From Sutcliffiella cohnii (lineage in GTDB: Bacteria > Bacillota > Bacilli > Bacillales > Bacillaceae_I), in contig NZ_CP018866.1 of NCBI RefSeq assembly GCF_002250055.1, positions 78,001 through 142,000 on the forward strand: a stretch of 64,000 nt of DNA, given 5' to 3'. Both the position numbers and the translations under genes were made by a program. Below, in pieces: positions 44,658 to 53,887 of the stretch (positions are counted from its first letter, which is position 1; every line of letters begins with the position of its first letter). Below the pieces are notes generated by a model. The model saw only the letters and a list, made by a program, of their open reading frames with translations, was not told the DNA's origin and did not search any database.

Positions 44658-46863
44658 ATTAAAGGTAAAGCATCTGTTAATAACAATAGTAGTATTCCTG
44701 ACAGTGACGCCGTTGTTGTTTATTTTCATTAAGCCTCAAATAGAATACGTAATTACTGATTATAAAATTAGAAACGGAAAACCAGTAGAGAAAAGTCAGG
44801 TCGTTTATTTACTGGACGAAGCGGAAATTTTTAAAGGGTCAAAACTAGCGCTTATCCGAAACTATGTGATGGAATATTCTAACACAGGATATGATGTGCT
44901 CGTTGGTCCACATATGTACCAAGTTAACTACGGTTACGAAGGCGAAAAGCTGTCTGAGGAAGAAAGAATGCATTATTTACAATTTTATTTAGAGGAAGCC
45001 CCGATTGATGGATACTATACGGAAGCTGCGAAACTAGTTATTGAATACTATATTAGAGTCGGAAATGAAGAGAAGTCAGAGCAACTAATAAATGATACGC
45101 TAAACAAAGTGAGTGAAAGCTATTACCTCGATGAAGTGTATTTGGAGCAGCTTAAATGGTATGTGACGTTTCGCCCGCTTGATGAAGTGGAGCAATTCAT
45201 CAAGTTGTTAGAAGGTAAAATAGAAACTAACAATTATATGTTAGGAGAGCTAGCGAAATTAGAGGCGAAGGCATATATAGCCGAAGGAAAGTATGAAGTG
45301 GCATTATCGAAACTTTCAGATCGAATTCGTCAGTCCGATGAAATGGTAGCAGAACTAGAAGAAGATATAGAGGATGGTTTTGAAGCATATAACCCTGGGG
45401 ATGAGCTTCGTACATTAGAGGCTTCCCTTAAAAAAAGTTTTGATAATGGAGAGCTCGTTGTTGGCTCTATTGCGGGTAAAATAGCGCGCTCTGATGGTAG
45501 CCCTGTTGCGGGTGCCGTCGTTATATTAAGAACGGAACATAATGCAGGGTACGGAATGCGGTTCAAAGATGAACTTTATCAAGTATATACAGATAGTGAT
45601 GGAAACTATCAATTTCCACAAGTTATGCCAGGGCGCTATCAACTGTTTTTAGGGTTACAACTAGAACAAGTTGATGGATGGGCAGTCGGAAATCGGAAAG
45701 AAACGTGGGTGCACGTAAAAAACGGCGAGCATACGAGTTATGATATGACCTTGAATCCGTTAATTGAAGTCCAGTCACCTATAAACGACGAGAAAATTAC
45801 AACAGACGAGATAACTTTTCGTTGGGATAGAGTGGAGGGAGCTGACTATTACCAATTAAATATCGGATATTCCTTTGACGAAGGTAGTATAATGAGCGGC
45901 TCGTTAAAGGGGAATATTCAAGGGGAAACGATTACGATTTCAACAGAAGAATTATACAATCGAACAATTGGAACATATTACGAAGATCCAGATCATCCAA
46001 CAGATCCGCGTTCAATCCTTGCCTTATCGAATCCAAATATTCGTATTCTCTGGTCAGTAGATGCCTTTAGAGAAGATGGGGAATTTATTACTAGAAGTAG
46101 CGGCTACAGATTAGATGAAGAAAGGATCGGAAACTTACCGTTCTTTTACTTGCAGGACCGAGAGCTAACAGAAGCAGATGAGCTATTGTTAGATTCGAAG
46201 TGGGAAGAAGCATATGAAACGTATGAAAAAAGCTATGCGAGCAACCCAGATGACCTTCATAGTTTACGGATGTTGTATAGGTTAGCGGAAGTGAAAAAGG
46301 AAGGTAAATATTTAATCGAACTAGCGGAAAAAACAAAAGATCCACATATTATTTTTGAAGTAGTTCGCCAATATCATCGCGTTGGTAATTGGGGCGAATA
46401 TATGAAATGGTACGAAAAGTACGAGGCTGTTTCAAATGGCGAAGAAGATGCTTTTGAACTTTCCATTCACGGAACGGTTTTAATGACACTTGGAAAGTAT
46501 GAAGAAGCTAGAAGCGTGTTTCAGGAAGCAATGAACAAGGATAACTACAATATGTACGTAGGTAACTGGATTGCACTAGAACTACTAGACAATAACCAGT
46601 TTGCAAAAGCATTAGAAGTAGCAAAAAACTATCCAGAAGAAAATATTTACGAAACGAGCACAGACTGGGAATCACTCTTAAAAGATATGCAGCAAGAAAG
46701 CAAAGGGAAGGAACAATACGTTCAAACTCTACAAGAGGTCATCCAATTTGTACTAGAAAACGACGAGAAAAGCTTAAGCGAATGGAGACAATCTACAGAC
46801 TACCAAGAGATGAGAAAGTACATTTATCAATTAGGAGAATTATATATAAATAAAAAAAGGTAA
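44647..46863 (+). CDS. Membrane-anchored TPR and carboxypeptidase-regulatory-like domain protein
   Basis: 738 residues. An N-terminal membrane anchor (about 8-28) is followed by helical TPR-like repeats (about 95-230, with ELAKLEAKAYIAEGKYEVALSKL). A beta-sandwich of the carboxypeptidase-regulatory/CNA-B type (about 275-375) has GSIAGKIARSDGSPVAGAVV and DSDGNYQFPQVMPGRYQL. An Fn3/Ig-like domain (about 375-500) precedes C-terminal TPR repeats (about 505-735). It is probably extracytoplasmic. Overlap with the small anti-sigma gene suggests it senses surface conditions for the third ECF system; this is inference from position. Confidence 0.65.
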   Translation: MKIKLKVKHLLITIVVFLTVTPLLFIFIKPQIEYVITDYKIRNGKPVEKSQVVYLLDEAEIFKGSKLALIRNYVMEYSNTGYDVLVGPHMYQVNYGYEGEKLSEEERMHYLQFYLEEAPIDGYYTEAAKLVIEYYIRVGNEEKSEQLINDTLNKVSESYYLDEVYLEQLKWYVTFRPLDEVEQFIKLLEGKIETNNYMLGELAKLEAKAYIAEGKYEVALSKLSDRIRQSDEMVAELEEDIEDGFEAYNPGDELRTLEASLKKSFDNGELVVGSIAGKIARSDGSPVAGAVVILRTEHNAGYGMRFKDELYQVYTDSDGNYQFPQVMPGRYQLFLGLQLEQVDGWAVGNRKETWVHVKNGEHTSYDMTLNPLIEVQSPINDEKITTDEITFRWDRVEGADYYQLNIGYSFDEGSIMSGSLKGNIQGETITISTEELYNRTIGTYYEDPDHPTDPRSILALSNPNIRILWSVDAFREDGEFITRSSGYRLDEERIGNLPFFYLQDRELTEADELLLDSKWEEAYETYEKSYASNPDDLHSLRMLYRLAEVKKEGKYLIELAEKTKDPHIIFEVVRQYHRVGNWGEYMKWYEKYEAVSNGEEDAFELSIHGTVLMTLGKYEEARSVFQEAMNKDNYNMYVGNWIALELLDNNQFAKALEVAKNYPEENIYETSTDWESLLKDMQQESKGKEQYVQTLQEVIQFVLENDEKSLSEWRQSTDYQEMRKYIYQLGELYINKKR

Positions 46864-46869
46864 AAAATA

Positions 46870-46940
46870 ATGTGTGGACAACGGGACAGACACCGTGGAC
46901 GGAGGGACAGGTCCCACGTCCACACAGAAAATGGAAAATA
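46870..46940 (-). repeat. REP-like repeat, copy b (extended dyad)
   Basis: TGTGTGGAC plus CGGGAC pairs with GTCCCACGTCCACACA across GACACCGTGGACGG, giving a long hairpin directly after the stop codon of the TPR gene. It is followed by AAATGGAAAAT, the reverse of the TTTTCCA lead of the other copies. Confidence 0.7.
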
Positions 46941-47213
46941 TGGGCGGGGGAATAGGTTGGAGACGACTTTCGTAAATGCCTACAATTATCCCACGTCCAC
47001 CATGTCGCGAAGCTCTTTTTCCTATAAAGGAGAAGGAGTTTTTTGCCTACAAAAAATAGTGAAATAGCATTTTTTTCTCTAAGATGACATATAGTAAGAA
47101 CCATATAGGTCTAACTACTTCTGACGATTAATGTCAGATTGGTGCTCTCATAGGGAAATCAGAGGATTAAGATTGGCTCTAGCATAAGTGTTATTATCAT
47201 GCTAGAATAATAA

Positions 47214-47272
47214 ATTTCCAATATATGTGTGGACAAGGGACCTGTCCCTATGTCCATAACTTTGAAAATTTC
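47214..47272 (+). repeat. REP-like repeat, copy c
   Basis: TTTCCAATATATGTGTGGAC, then AAGGGACCTGTCCCTATGTCC and a TTTGAAAATTTCAAA tail shared in part with copy a. The rest of the 46941-47290 gap holds no gene I can support. Confidence 0.7.
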
Positions 47273-47290
47273 AAATATTTTATTAATTGT

Positions 47291-47320
47291 TTGACAGGGT
47301 AAATTTGGCTGTGTTATATT
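47291..47320 (+). promoter_or_regulatory. Sigma-A promoter of the S-box operon
   Basis: TTGACA (47291-47296), 18-base spacer, TATATT (47315-47320), about 50 bases before the SAM riboswitch. Confidence 0.65.
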
Positions 47321-47371
47321 CGTATTAACTTAATTAAACATAGCGACAACGCGTTAATTGAATAAAGTATT

Positions 47372-47482
47372 TCTTATCAAGAGTGGTGGAGGGACTGGCC
47401 CTATGAAACCCGGCAACCGATTTTCTTTTTTAGAGAAAACACGGTGCCAATTCCTGCAGAGTATTTACTCTGGCAGATAAGA
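47372..47482 (+). promoter_or_regulatory. S-box (SAM-I) riboswitch
   Basis: Conserved blocks in order: CTTATCAAGAGTGGTGGAGG, GACTGGCCCTATGAAACCC, GGCAACC, a variable hairpin, ACGGTGCCAATTCCTGCAGA, CTCTGGCAGATAAG closing P1. S-adenosylmethionine binding favours the following terminator, so the operon is on when methionine/SAM is short. Confidence 0.97.
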
Positions 47483-47501
47483 AGAGATGGATGATATTTA
47501 A

Positions 47502-47531
47502 AACCCTCTTCTTATGAAGTGGGTTTTTTAT
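47502..47531 (+). terminator. Expression-platform terminator of the S-box
   Basis: AACCC and CTTC pair with GAAG and GGGTT around TTAT, followed by TTTTTATT. Confidence 0.85.
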
Positions 47532-47680
47532 TGTTTAAATAAGTCGCTATGTAAGGCAGGTTAGTAAAGAAGGTGGTGAAAGTTATAGGAAGAAAAGAAA
47601 CTGACACTAGTTAGCCAGGTGACAAAAGGAAAGTCAAGTTCTTCATCCGACCAAAAAAATAAGGAAAGAGGGATTAAATA

Positions 47681-48682
47681 ATGAAAACAAGAAAGAATGG
47701 GATATTTCCAGCTATAATACTGAGTATTTCCATCGGTTTACTTAGCGCTTGTGGTCAAACGGCAACTGGAGAGAAGAAGTTAGAGAAAATTAGGCTTGAT
47801 TATGCTTTTTATTCACCAACGAGTTTAGTTTTAAAAGAATTTGGATGGTTAGAAGAGGACCTAAAAGATGAAGGCATTGAAGTGGAGTGGGTTCAAAGTC
47901 TTGGTAGCAATAAAGCGCTAGAATTTTTAAATAGTAATAGTATTGATTTTGGTTCAACGGCGGGTGCAGCTGCACTTATTGCAAAAGCAAACAATGCTCC
48001 GATTGAGTCCGTTTATATTTATTCGAAACCAGAATGGACGGCGCTCGTTACACAAGGTGAGACCGAGCTAACATCAGTCTCTGACTTAAAAGGGAAAAAG
48101 GTTGCTGCAACGTTAGGAACAGATCCACATATTTTCTTACTTCGTTCACTAGCTGACGCTGGATTAAAGCCGACAGACGTTGAGATCGTCAATTTGCAGC
48201 ATGGAGACGGGGCGTCTGCGTTAGTATCTGGTCAAGTAAGTGCTTGGGCAGGGTTAGATCCACATATGGCAGTACTTGAAGTGAAGAATGGAACAAGTTA
48301 TATATATCGGAATACAGAATTTAATACGTATGGAACGCTAAACGTACGTACGGATTTTGCCAAAAACTATCCAGAACATGTGGAAAAAGTAATTGAGCTT
48401 TACGAACAGGCGAGAGCTTGGACAATCGAAAATCCAGAAGAAGCGGCTAAGATTCTAGCAGAGCAAGCCCAGTTAGACGCTGCGGTTGCCAAACTACAAC
48501 TATCAAGAAATGATTTTTCTAATCCAATTCCTAGTGAGGTTCAAGTGAAGGCTCTTATTGAAGCGGGAAAAGTTTTACAGACTAGTGGAATTATTGACTC
48601 GAACGTTAACGTTGAAAAATTGGCGACCGAACTCATTCAATCCACATTTGCTACAAATGTCATTAAATTGGAGGATGAATAA
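47681..48682 (+). CDS. ABC transporter substrate-binding lipoprotein, SsuA/NrtA-like
   Basis: 333 residues. The signal peptide has lipobox LLSAC, then a type 2 binding fold of the SsuA/TauA group: SLVLKEFGWLEEDLKDEGIEVEW, DFGSTAGAAALIAKAN, and LKGKKVAATLGTDPHIFLLRSLADAGL. Relatives bind sulphonates, taurine or nitrate. The SAM riboswitch in front of the operon points to a sulphur compound usable for methionine supply, but the ligand is not readable from the sequence. AAAGAGGG ribosome binding site. Confidence 0.88.
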   Translation: MKTRKNGIFPAIILSISIGLLSACGQTATGEKKLEKIRLDYAFYSPTSLVLKEFGWLEEDLKDEGIEVEWVQSLGSNKALEFLNSNSIDFGSTAGAAALIAKANNAPIESVYIYSKPEWTALVTQGETELTSVSDLKGKKVAATLGTDPHIFLLRSLADAGLKPTDVEIVNLQHGDGASALVSGQVSAWAGLDPHMAVLEVKNGTSYIYRNTEFNTYGTLNVRTDFAKNYPEHVEKVIELYEQARAWTIENPEEAAKILAEQAQLDAAVAKLQLSRNDFSNPIPSEVQVKALIEAGKVLQTSGIIDSNVNVEKLATELIQSTFATNVIKLEDE

Positions 48683-49527
48683 TGGCACAACAATCAGGAA
48701 GTAATTATGTAAAGCCACTTCGTTCGACTTTTAGAGTACGGTTTCCTATTCAACGAATTCTTCAAGCTTCTAAGTCTGTTTTTATTGGTAGCGTTCTTCC
48801 TATTTCACTAGTAATCGCTTGGGAGGTATTGAGTAGAGTAGGAGTTTTTCCTCCTCATTTACTTCCAGCTCCTTCCTTAATTATTCAAAAGATAGTGTCA
48901 ATGATTCAGGATGGGAGTTTATGGGGACATATTGGCATTACGTTAACAAGAGTTTTTGCGGGCTTTTTGCTTGGAGCGGTATTTGCAATTTTGCTTGGAG
49001 CGATAGTCGGCTTTTATAAACTAGCGGAGCAATTGCTCGACCCAATCCTTCAAGCATTTCGCTCCATCCCATCATTAGCCTGGGTTCCACTATTTATTTT
49101 ATGGTTGAGCATAGGAGAGACTTCCAAAATTACATTAATAGCCGTTGGAGTGTTTTTTCCGGTGTATTTAAATATTGTTAGTGGGATTAAAGGGGTAGAT
49201 CGTAAGTTAATTGAAGTGGGGAAAATATATGGATTTACTACTTACCAATTAATTAAAAATATAATTTTGCCTGCATCACTTCCTTCATTTTTAGTTGGTT
49301 TAAGAAGCGGATTAGGTCTAGGTTGGATGTTTGTCGTTGCGGCCGAGTTAATGGGTGCAAGTAGTGGTCTTGGCTACTTATTAGTATTTGGTCAAAATAT
49401 GAGTTCTCCCGATCTTATCATTGCAAGTATTATCTTATTTGCTTTAATTGGGAAAATATCGGACGCATTGTTAAAGGGCGTGGAAAAGAAAGCGTTACAT
49501 TGGCAAGATAGTTTAACGAACCAATAG
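48682..49527 (+). CDS. ABC transporter permease, SsuC-like
   Basis: 281 residues, six membrane segments. The start overlaps the previous stop (TAATG). The coupling segment KLIEVGKIYGFTTYQLIKNIILPASLP is the EAA-like loop of the SsuC/TauC family, and FRSIPSLAWVPLFILW is another family hallmark. The basic cytoplasmic N-terminus (about 1-28) precedes the first segment. Works with the lipoprotein before it and the ATPase after it. Confidence 0.92.
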   Translation: MAQQSGSNYVKPLRSTFRVRFPIQRILQASKSVFIGSVLPISLVIAWEVLSRVGVFPPHLLPAPSLIIQKIVSMIQDGSLWGHIGITLTRVFAGFLLGAVFAILLGAIVGFYKLAEQLLDPILQAFRSIPSLAWVPLFILWLSIGETSKITLIAVGVFFPVYLNIVSGIKGVDRKLIEVGKIYGFTTYQLIKNIILPASLPSFLVGLRSGLGLGWMFVVAAELMGASSGLGYLLVFGQNMSSPDLIIASIILFALIGKISDALLKGVEKKALHWQDSLTNQ

Positions 49528-49538
49528 GGGGTGAAGGC

Positions 49539-50273
49539 GTGCTTTTATCAGTCAAAAATAGTAGTAGAAAATTTGATAATGGAAATGTTGCTTTTACGGA
49601 TGTAAGTTTTACGGCTAATAGTGGAGAAATTGTCGGCTTACTCGGAACGAGCGGATGTGGAAAAAGTACTCTTCTTCGTACGATATCTGGCCTTGATAAA
49701 GGGTATACAGGCAATATTTCTATTCATGAAAAAGAAGCGAGAGATAACAATGAAAATATCGGGTTTATGTTTCAAGAACCGAGACTAATGCCATGGTTAA
49801 CTGTATTAGAGAACGTAGTCTTTGGTATGAAAGGGAAAAAGAATTGTAAAACAAACGAGGCGATGAATCTACTAGCGCAAGTCGGTTTAAAAGGGTTTGA
49901 GCATCACTACCCGAAGGAATTATCTGGAGGCATGGCTCAACGGGTTGCCATCGCAAGAGCCCTCATCACCTCACCGGAAATACTGTTGTTAGACGAACCG
50001 TTCAGTGCGTTAGATGCTTTTACAAAAATGCAGCTCCAAGACCTATTGTTAACAATATGGGGTAGAAAGAAAGCAACGATGTTATTAGTAACCCATGATA
50101 TTGACGAAGCACTCTATCTTTGTGATCGACTGTTAGTTTTTAGAGGGCAGCCAGGTGAGTTATGTGAAGAAATCAACGTTTCAAAAGAAAGGCCTCGTTC
50201 TAGAGGAGATGAACAGTTAGCTAAACAGAAGGAAGTCATTTTATCGCTCTTAAATGTAGAAAATTCGAATTAG
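49539..50273 (+). CDS. ABC transporter ATP-binding protein, SsuB-like
   Basis: 244 residues. Walker A GTSGCGKST, Q-loop MFQEPRLMPW, signature LSGGMAQRVAIARAL, Walker B LLLDEPFSALD and switch VTHDIDEAL are complete. GTG start, GGGGGTGA ribosome binding site, 11 bases after the permease. It energises the SsuA/SsuC-like system. All three transporter parts are present, unlike the sugar locus. Confidence 0.94.
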   Translation: MLLSVKNSSRKFDNGNVAFTDVSFTANSGEIVGLLGTSGCGKSTLLRTISGLDKGYTGNISIHEKEARDNNENIGFMFQEPRLMPWLTVLENVVFGMKGKKNCKTNEAMNLLAQVGLKGFEHHYPKELSGGMAQRVAIARALITSPEILLLDEPFSALDAFTKMQLQDLLLTIWGRKKATMLLVTHDIDEALYLCDRLLVFRGQPGELCEEINVSKERPRSRGDEQLAKQKEVILSLLNVENSN

Positions 50274-50291
50274 GAGAGGAAGGGAGTATGT

Positions 50292-52025
50292 ATGAAACTG
50301 CGAGAAGCATCTGCGCTTAAACAAGGAGAAGGGGCTTTTAATCTTTCAAACTATGAGGAAGTTTCTAAGCAATTTTCGTGGGATACGATTCATCCTCAAT
50401 TTAGCTGGCATCGTACGAATAAGGTGAATATGGCTTATGAATGTATAGATCGCCATGTGGAAGATGGATATGGGGAGAAGATTGCATTAATTTATATGAA
50501 TGGTCACTTTAAAGAAACGCATACCTTTTCTAATTTGAAGAAGAAAACGGATGAGTGGGGTTATCTATTAAAATCACAAGGTGTGAAAAAAGGGGACCGT
50601 GTTTTTGTATTTTTACCAAAGCATCCAGACTGTTATATTGCGGTGTTAGCTGCAATTAAAATTGGTGCGATTGTCGGTCCGTTATTTGAAGCCTTTATGG
50701 AGGAAGCAATTTTTGATCGTATGTACGACTGTGAAGCATCCGTTTTGATTACGAACGAGGAATTGTTACAAAGAGTGCCAGTTAGCAAACTACCACATCT
50801 TCAATCTATTTACATTACAGACAATATAGAGCATCCAATTGCGAAATCGATTCCAAAATTGGTGGAAGAGGTAAGTGTTAATGGCGAAATCGTTGAATGG
50901 GTAGATTTAAATGATGGCATGATCATTCACTATACGTCTGGGTCTACAGGAAAGCCGAAAGGAGTTTTACACGCACATCGAGTGATGATTCAACAATATC
51001 AAACAGGACAATGGGTTTTGGATTTAAAAGAGGATGATGTATATTGGTGTACGGCCCATCCAGGTTGGGTAACGGGTAGTTCGTATGGGATCTTTGCCCC
51101 ATGGTTAAATAGGGCAACTATTGTCGTACATGGTGGTAGGTTCGATGCGAAAGAATGGTTTGAAGTACTTGAACGAACAGGGGTAACGGTGTGGTATAGT
51201 GCTCCAACTGCCTTCCGTCTACTTATGGATAAATCCGACCTTATTCCTGACTATTCTTTTTCACTACGCCACATTTTAAGTGTTGGAGAACCGTTAAATC
51301 CTGAAGTCATTACGTGGGGAGTCGAAAAATTGAATTTGCAGATACATGATACGTGGTGGATGACCGAAACTGGAGCGCAGTTAATTGTCAATTTACCATC
51401 TGCAAAAATCAAACCAGGTTCAATGGGTAGGCCTATACCTGGAATTAAAGCAGCGATAATTGATGAAGAAGGAAATACTGTGCACCCCTATGAACTAGGA
51501 CTTTTAGCGATCAAAAAGGGCTGGCCATCGATGATGAAGGAGATTTGGAAAAACGAGGAGAAATATCATTCCTACTTTGTCGGCGATTGGTACATATCCG
51601 GTGATTTAGCTTATATGGATGAGGAAGGATATATATTTTTTCAAGGTAGAAACGATGACATGATTAATTCTTCAGGAGAAAGAATTGGGCCGTTCGAAGT
51701 GGAGAGCAAACTAATAGAACATCAGGCTGTTTTGGAAGCAGCGGTAATCGGAAAGCCTGACCGAGTTCGAGGAGAAATTGTGAAAGCATTCATTGTATTG
51801 GCAGAGGGGTATGAAGAAACCGAGGAATTGAAAAAGGAAATACAGACCTTTGTCCGAAATAAACTATCTGCCCACGCAATGCCACGTGAAATCGAAATCT
51901 TAAGAGAACTACCAAAAACCCAAATCAGCGGAAAAATCCTCAGAAGAGCACTCCGCGAAGACAAAGATGTGGACAGAGGGACAGACACCGTGGACGGAGG
52001 GACAGGTCCCACTAGCGTTGCGTGA
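50292..52025 (+). CDS. AMP-dependent acyl-CoA synthetase (Acs-like) with an altered C-terminus
   Basis: 577 residues. The adenylate-forming core has YTSGSTGKPKGV (A3), WWMTETG (A5), SGDLAYMDEEGYIFFQGRNDD (A7/A8) and the catalytic lysine in TQISGKILRR (A10). Acetyl- or other short-chain acyl-CoA formation is likely; being in the S-box operon suggests the acyl group comes from the imported sulphur compound. After KILRRALRED the remaining 17 residues (VDRGTDTVDGGTGPTSVA) are encoded by a REP-like repeat and then by the IS4-family terminal repeat, which also supplies the stop codon. The catalytic lysine is intact, so activity may survive. Confidence 0.88.
   Translation: MKLREASALKQGEGAFNLSNYEEVSKQFSWDTIHPQFSWHRTNKVNMAYECIDRHVEDGYGEKIALIYMNGHFKETHTFSNLKKKTDEWGYLLKSQGVKKGDRVFVFLPKHPDCYIAVLAAIKIGAIVGPLFEAFMEEAIFDRMYDCEASVLITNEELLQRVPVSKLPHLQSIYITDNIEHPIAKSIPKLVEEVSVNGEIVEWVDLNDGMIIHYTSGSTGKPKGVLHAHRVMIQQYQTGQWVLDLKEDDVYWCTAHPGWVTGSSYGIFAPWLNRATIVVHGGRFDAKEWFEVLERTGVTVWYSAPTAFRLLMDKSDLIPDYSFSLRHILSVGEPLNPEVITWGVEKLNLQIHDTWWMTETGAQLIVNLPSAKIKPGSMGRPIPGIKAAIIDEEGNTVHPYELGLLAIKKGWPSMMKEIWKNEEKYHSYFVGDWYISGDLAYMDEEGYIFFQGRNDDMINSSGERIGPFEVESKLIEHQAVLEAAVIGKPDRVRGEIVKAFIVLAEGYEETEELKKEIQTFVRNKLSAHAMPREIEILRELPKTQISGKILRRALREDKDVDRGTDTVDGGTGPTSVA
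51969..52009 (-). repeat. REP-like repeat, copy d, left part (interrupted by the IS4-family element)
   Basis: GTGGACAGAGGGACAGACACC, read here in two pieces with GTGGACGGAGGGACAGGTCC, matches copy b. The remainder (CTCGTCCACACAGAAA) resumes at 53506 after the insertion sequence and one copy of its target duplication. Confidence 0.75.
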
Positions 52026-53496
52026 CTTTTAAAAAATTCCATAAATTCAATAATATGTATTTACATTCAATAAAAAAACTCCTATTGTAGATGTGTTGGC
52101 CTTGTTTTGTTCCCTAAACAAACAAGTCATCTACAAAGGAGTTTTAACAATGAATAAGAAAAGTATAGGTCGAGAGATGCTCATTTGTCAATGTTTATCA
52201 CTTCTTCCTACAGAGGATTTTGATTGTCGGTTAATGGATTATAGGAATTATAAACTTTCAACAAAGTCACTGATAAGGACTTTTGTGTCAGCTCAATTAG
52301 ATCAGTGGAGTTCCTATAGTCACATGGAGGAAAAGTTACAAGCCTATCCAAAACTACGCGAAGAAATCGGGATAGAGGAAATCAGTGGCTCACAGTTAAG
52401 CCGGAGGATTAATGATTTACCAACTGAGCTGGTCCAAAAATTATTTATAAAAGTTGTTGAAAATCTTTCTGAACTTACTAAAGGATTACAGGGTCTTCCG
52501 AATGGGTTAGGGAGGTTACGAATCGTTGATTCTACCGAAATAAGGTTACCCCAAAATTTATGTGACTGGGCAAATATTTCGAAGAAACAAACGGGAGTTA
52601 AAATGCATACGCGACTAACGGTTGCTTCTTCAGACGTTGTTTTTCCAGACAAAATTGTACCATCCTCCGGAAGGTTAAGTGACTTTGAAAGTTCAGATGT
52701 AATGATAGAAAAATCAGATTCTATCTATATAATGGACCGCGGCTATCCTTCCAGAGAGAATCTTCAATCCTGGCAAGAAAAAGGCGTATCGTTTGTCGTG
52801 CGGATATCCAAATCCCTTCGATTGGGGATGTTAGAAGAATTTACTCCTACACATCCATCTGTAGTTCGGGACGCTAAAGTATCCTATACGGTTTCTCAAC
52901 CACCAGTACGTTATGTAGAATTCATCGACGAAAAAAAGAGAACATATAGGATTCTGACGGATAGATTTGACCTTGCAGACCAACAAATAATGGAATTATA
53001 TCGAGCGCGGTGGATGATAGAATTATTCTTTAAATGGATTAAACAACATTTAAGATTAACAAAAATATGGAGCACTAAGCCACAAGGAATTTGGAACCAA
53101 ATGTTCTTAGCCTTGATTGCGTACGTATTATCGTTAATCATTAAACTCCAAACACATTCTAAAAAGTCACCTTGGGAATTCTTTAGACTACTACAAACCT
53201 ATCTGTTTAAAACAGTTAGCTCATTTGAAAAAGCTCTAAATATCAAAAAGAAAAGAACGTCCAAAGGAAGACAAAAGGTCCCGATATCAAAAAATAAGTT
53301 GACACCGGAACTTGGTAATGTAGCTATGGATAAAAAGGGAATCAAAAAAAGAAAACGAAGATAACTAATTCACAATTGTAAAAAAAAGGGAACAAGGTCG
53401 AATGCAACCTCGTTTCCCTTTTTTCTCTATCAGGATAAAAGCAACTTGAAAAAAATTACATAAATTCAATTTACCAACAAACACGCAAGGCTAGTG
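52010..53496. mobile_element. IS4-family insertion sequence (1487 bp) inside a REP-like repeat
   Basis: Terminal inverted repeats CACTAGCGTTGCGTG (left) and CACTAGCCTTGCGTG (right, reverse-complemented), 14 of 15 identical. The 9-bp direct repeat GACAGGTCC lies at 52001-52009 and 53497-53505. It contains one intact transposase gene. A terminator-like hairpin (AAGGGAA...TTTCCCTT, about 53381-53424) follows that gene. A stem-loop at 52075-52145 (AAAACTCC/GGAGTTTT, GTAGATG/CATCTAC) covers the transposase ribosome binding site. Confidence 0.9.
52150..53364 (+). CDS. IS4-family transposase
   Basis: 404 residues from the ATG at 52150, preceded by AAAGGAG; upstream in-frame codons fall inside the regulatory hairpin. 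DDE residues: D127 (RIVDSTEIRLP), D196 (IMDRGYP) and E291 within YRARWMIELFFKWIKQH, the YREK signature of the IS4 family. The long beta-insertion between D196 and E291 is also typical. The C-terminus is strongly basic. It looks intact. Confidence 0.93.
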   Translation: MNKKSIGREMLICQCLSLLPTEDFDCRLMDYRNYKLSTKSLIRTFVSAQLDQWSSYSHMEEKLQAYPKLREEIGIEEISGSQLSRRINDLPTELVQKLFIKVVENLSELTKGLQGLPNGLGRLRIVDSTEIRLPQNLCDWANISKKQTGVKMHTRLTVASSDVVFPDKIVPSSGRLSDFESSDVMIEKSDSIYIMDRGYPSRENLQSWQEKGVSFVVRISKSLRLGMLEEFTPTHPSVVRDAKVSYTVSQPPVRYVEFIDEKKRTYRILTDRFDLADQQIMELYRARWMIELFFKWIKQHLRLTKIWSTKPQGIWNQMFLALIAYVLSLIIKLQTHSKKSPWEFFRLLQTYLFKTVSSFEKALNIKKKRTSKGRQKVPISKNKLTPELGNVAMDKKGIKKRKRR

Positions 53497-53505
53497 GACA
53501 GGTCC

Positions 53506-53531
53506 CTCGTCCACACAGAAACTGGAAAATG
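53506..53531 (-). repeat. REP-like repeat, copy d, right part
   Basis: CTCGTCCACACAGAAACTGG then AAAATGG continues the interrupted copy, matching copy b base for base over most of its length. Confidence 0.7.
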
Positions 53532-53653
53532 GAAGCTGGAGATAGTGAGCTCACTTCTCCATAAATGAACCCAACCATTAAATTATCATGTAGAGTTTTA
53601 TGCTATTTTGCACTACTATTTGCAGCAAATGATAACATCGCTCGTCAAACGTG

Positions 53654-53680
53654 AAAGGGACAGAGTTTTGTCCCTTTTTT
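53654..53680 (+). terminator. Terminator downstream of the IS4-family element, probably the original operon terminator
   Basis: AAAGGGACA pairs with TGTCCCTTT around GAGTTT, followed by TTT. It would have ended the S-box operon before the IS inserted. The rest of 53532-53852 holds no gene. Confidence 0.7.
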
Positions 53681-53854
53681 AGTTTGGTATATAGAGTGTA
53701 AGATGACTTTGGAAAACCTATTGAAGAACTAATCTGTTTATTTTTTGGTATACTAATAAACGACTTAGTATCTAATAATAATACCTACTGCAAAATAAGA
53801 GTGCCTACTGCCGTGTAGTCAACTCAATAATGTATAGTACAGTTAATTTATTAT

Positions 53855-53887
53855 TTTCCAAAAAATGTGTGGACGAGGGACCTGTCC
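53855..53887 (+). repeat. REP-like repeat, copy e, left part (interrupted by the IS1182-family element)
   Basis: TTTCCAAAAAATGTGTGGAC then GAGGGACCTGTCC. The repeat resumes at 55609 with CTATGTCCC after the insertion sequence. Confidence 0.72.
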
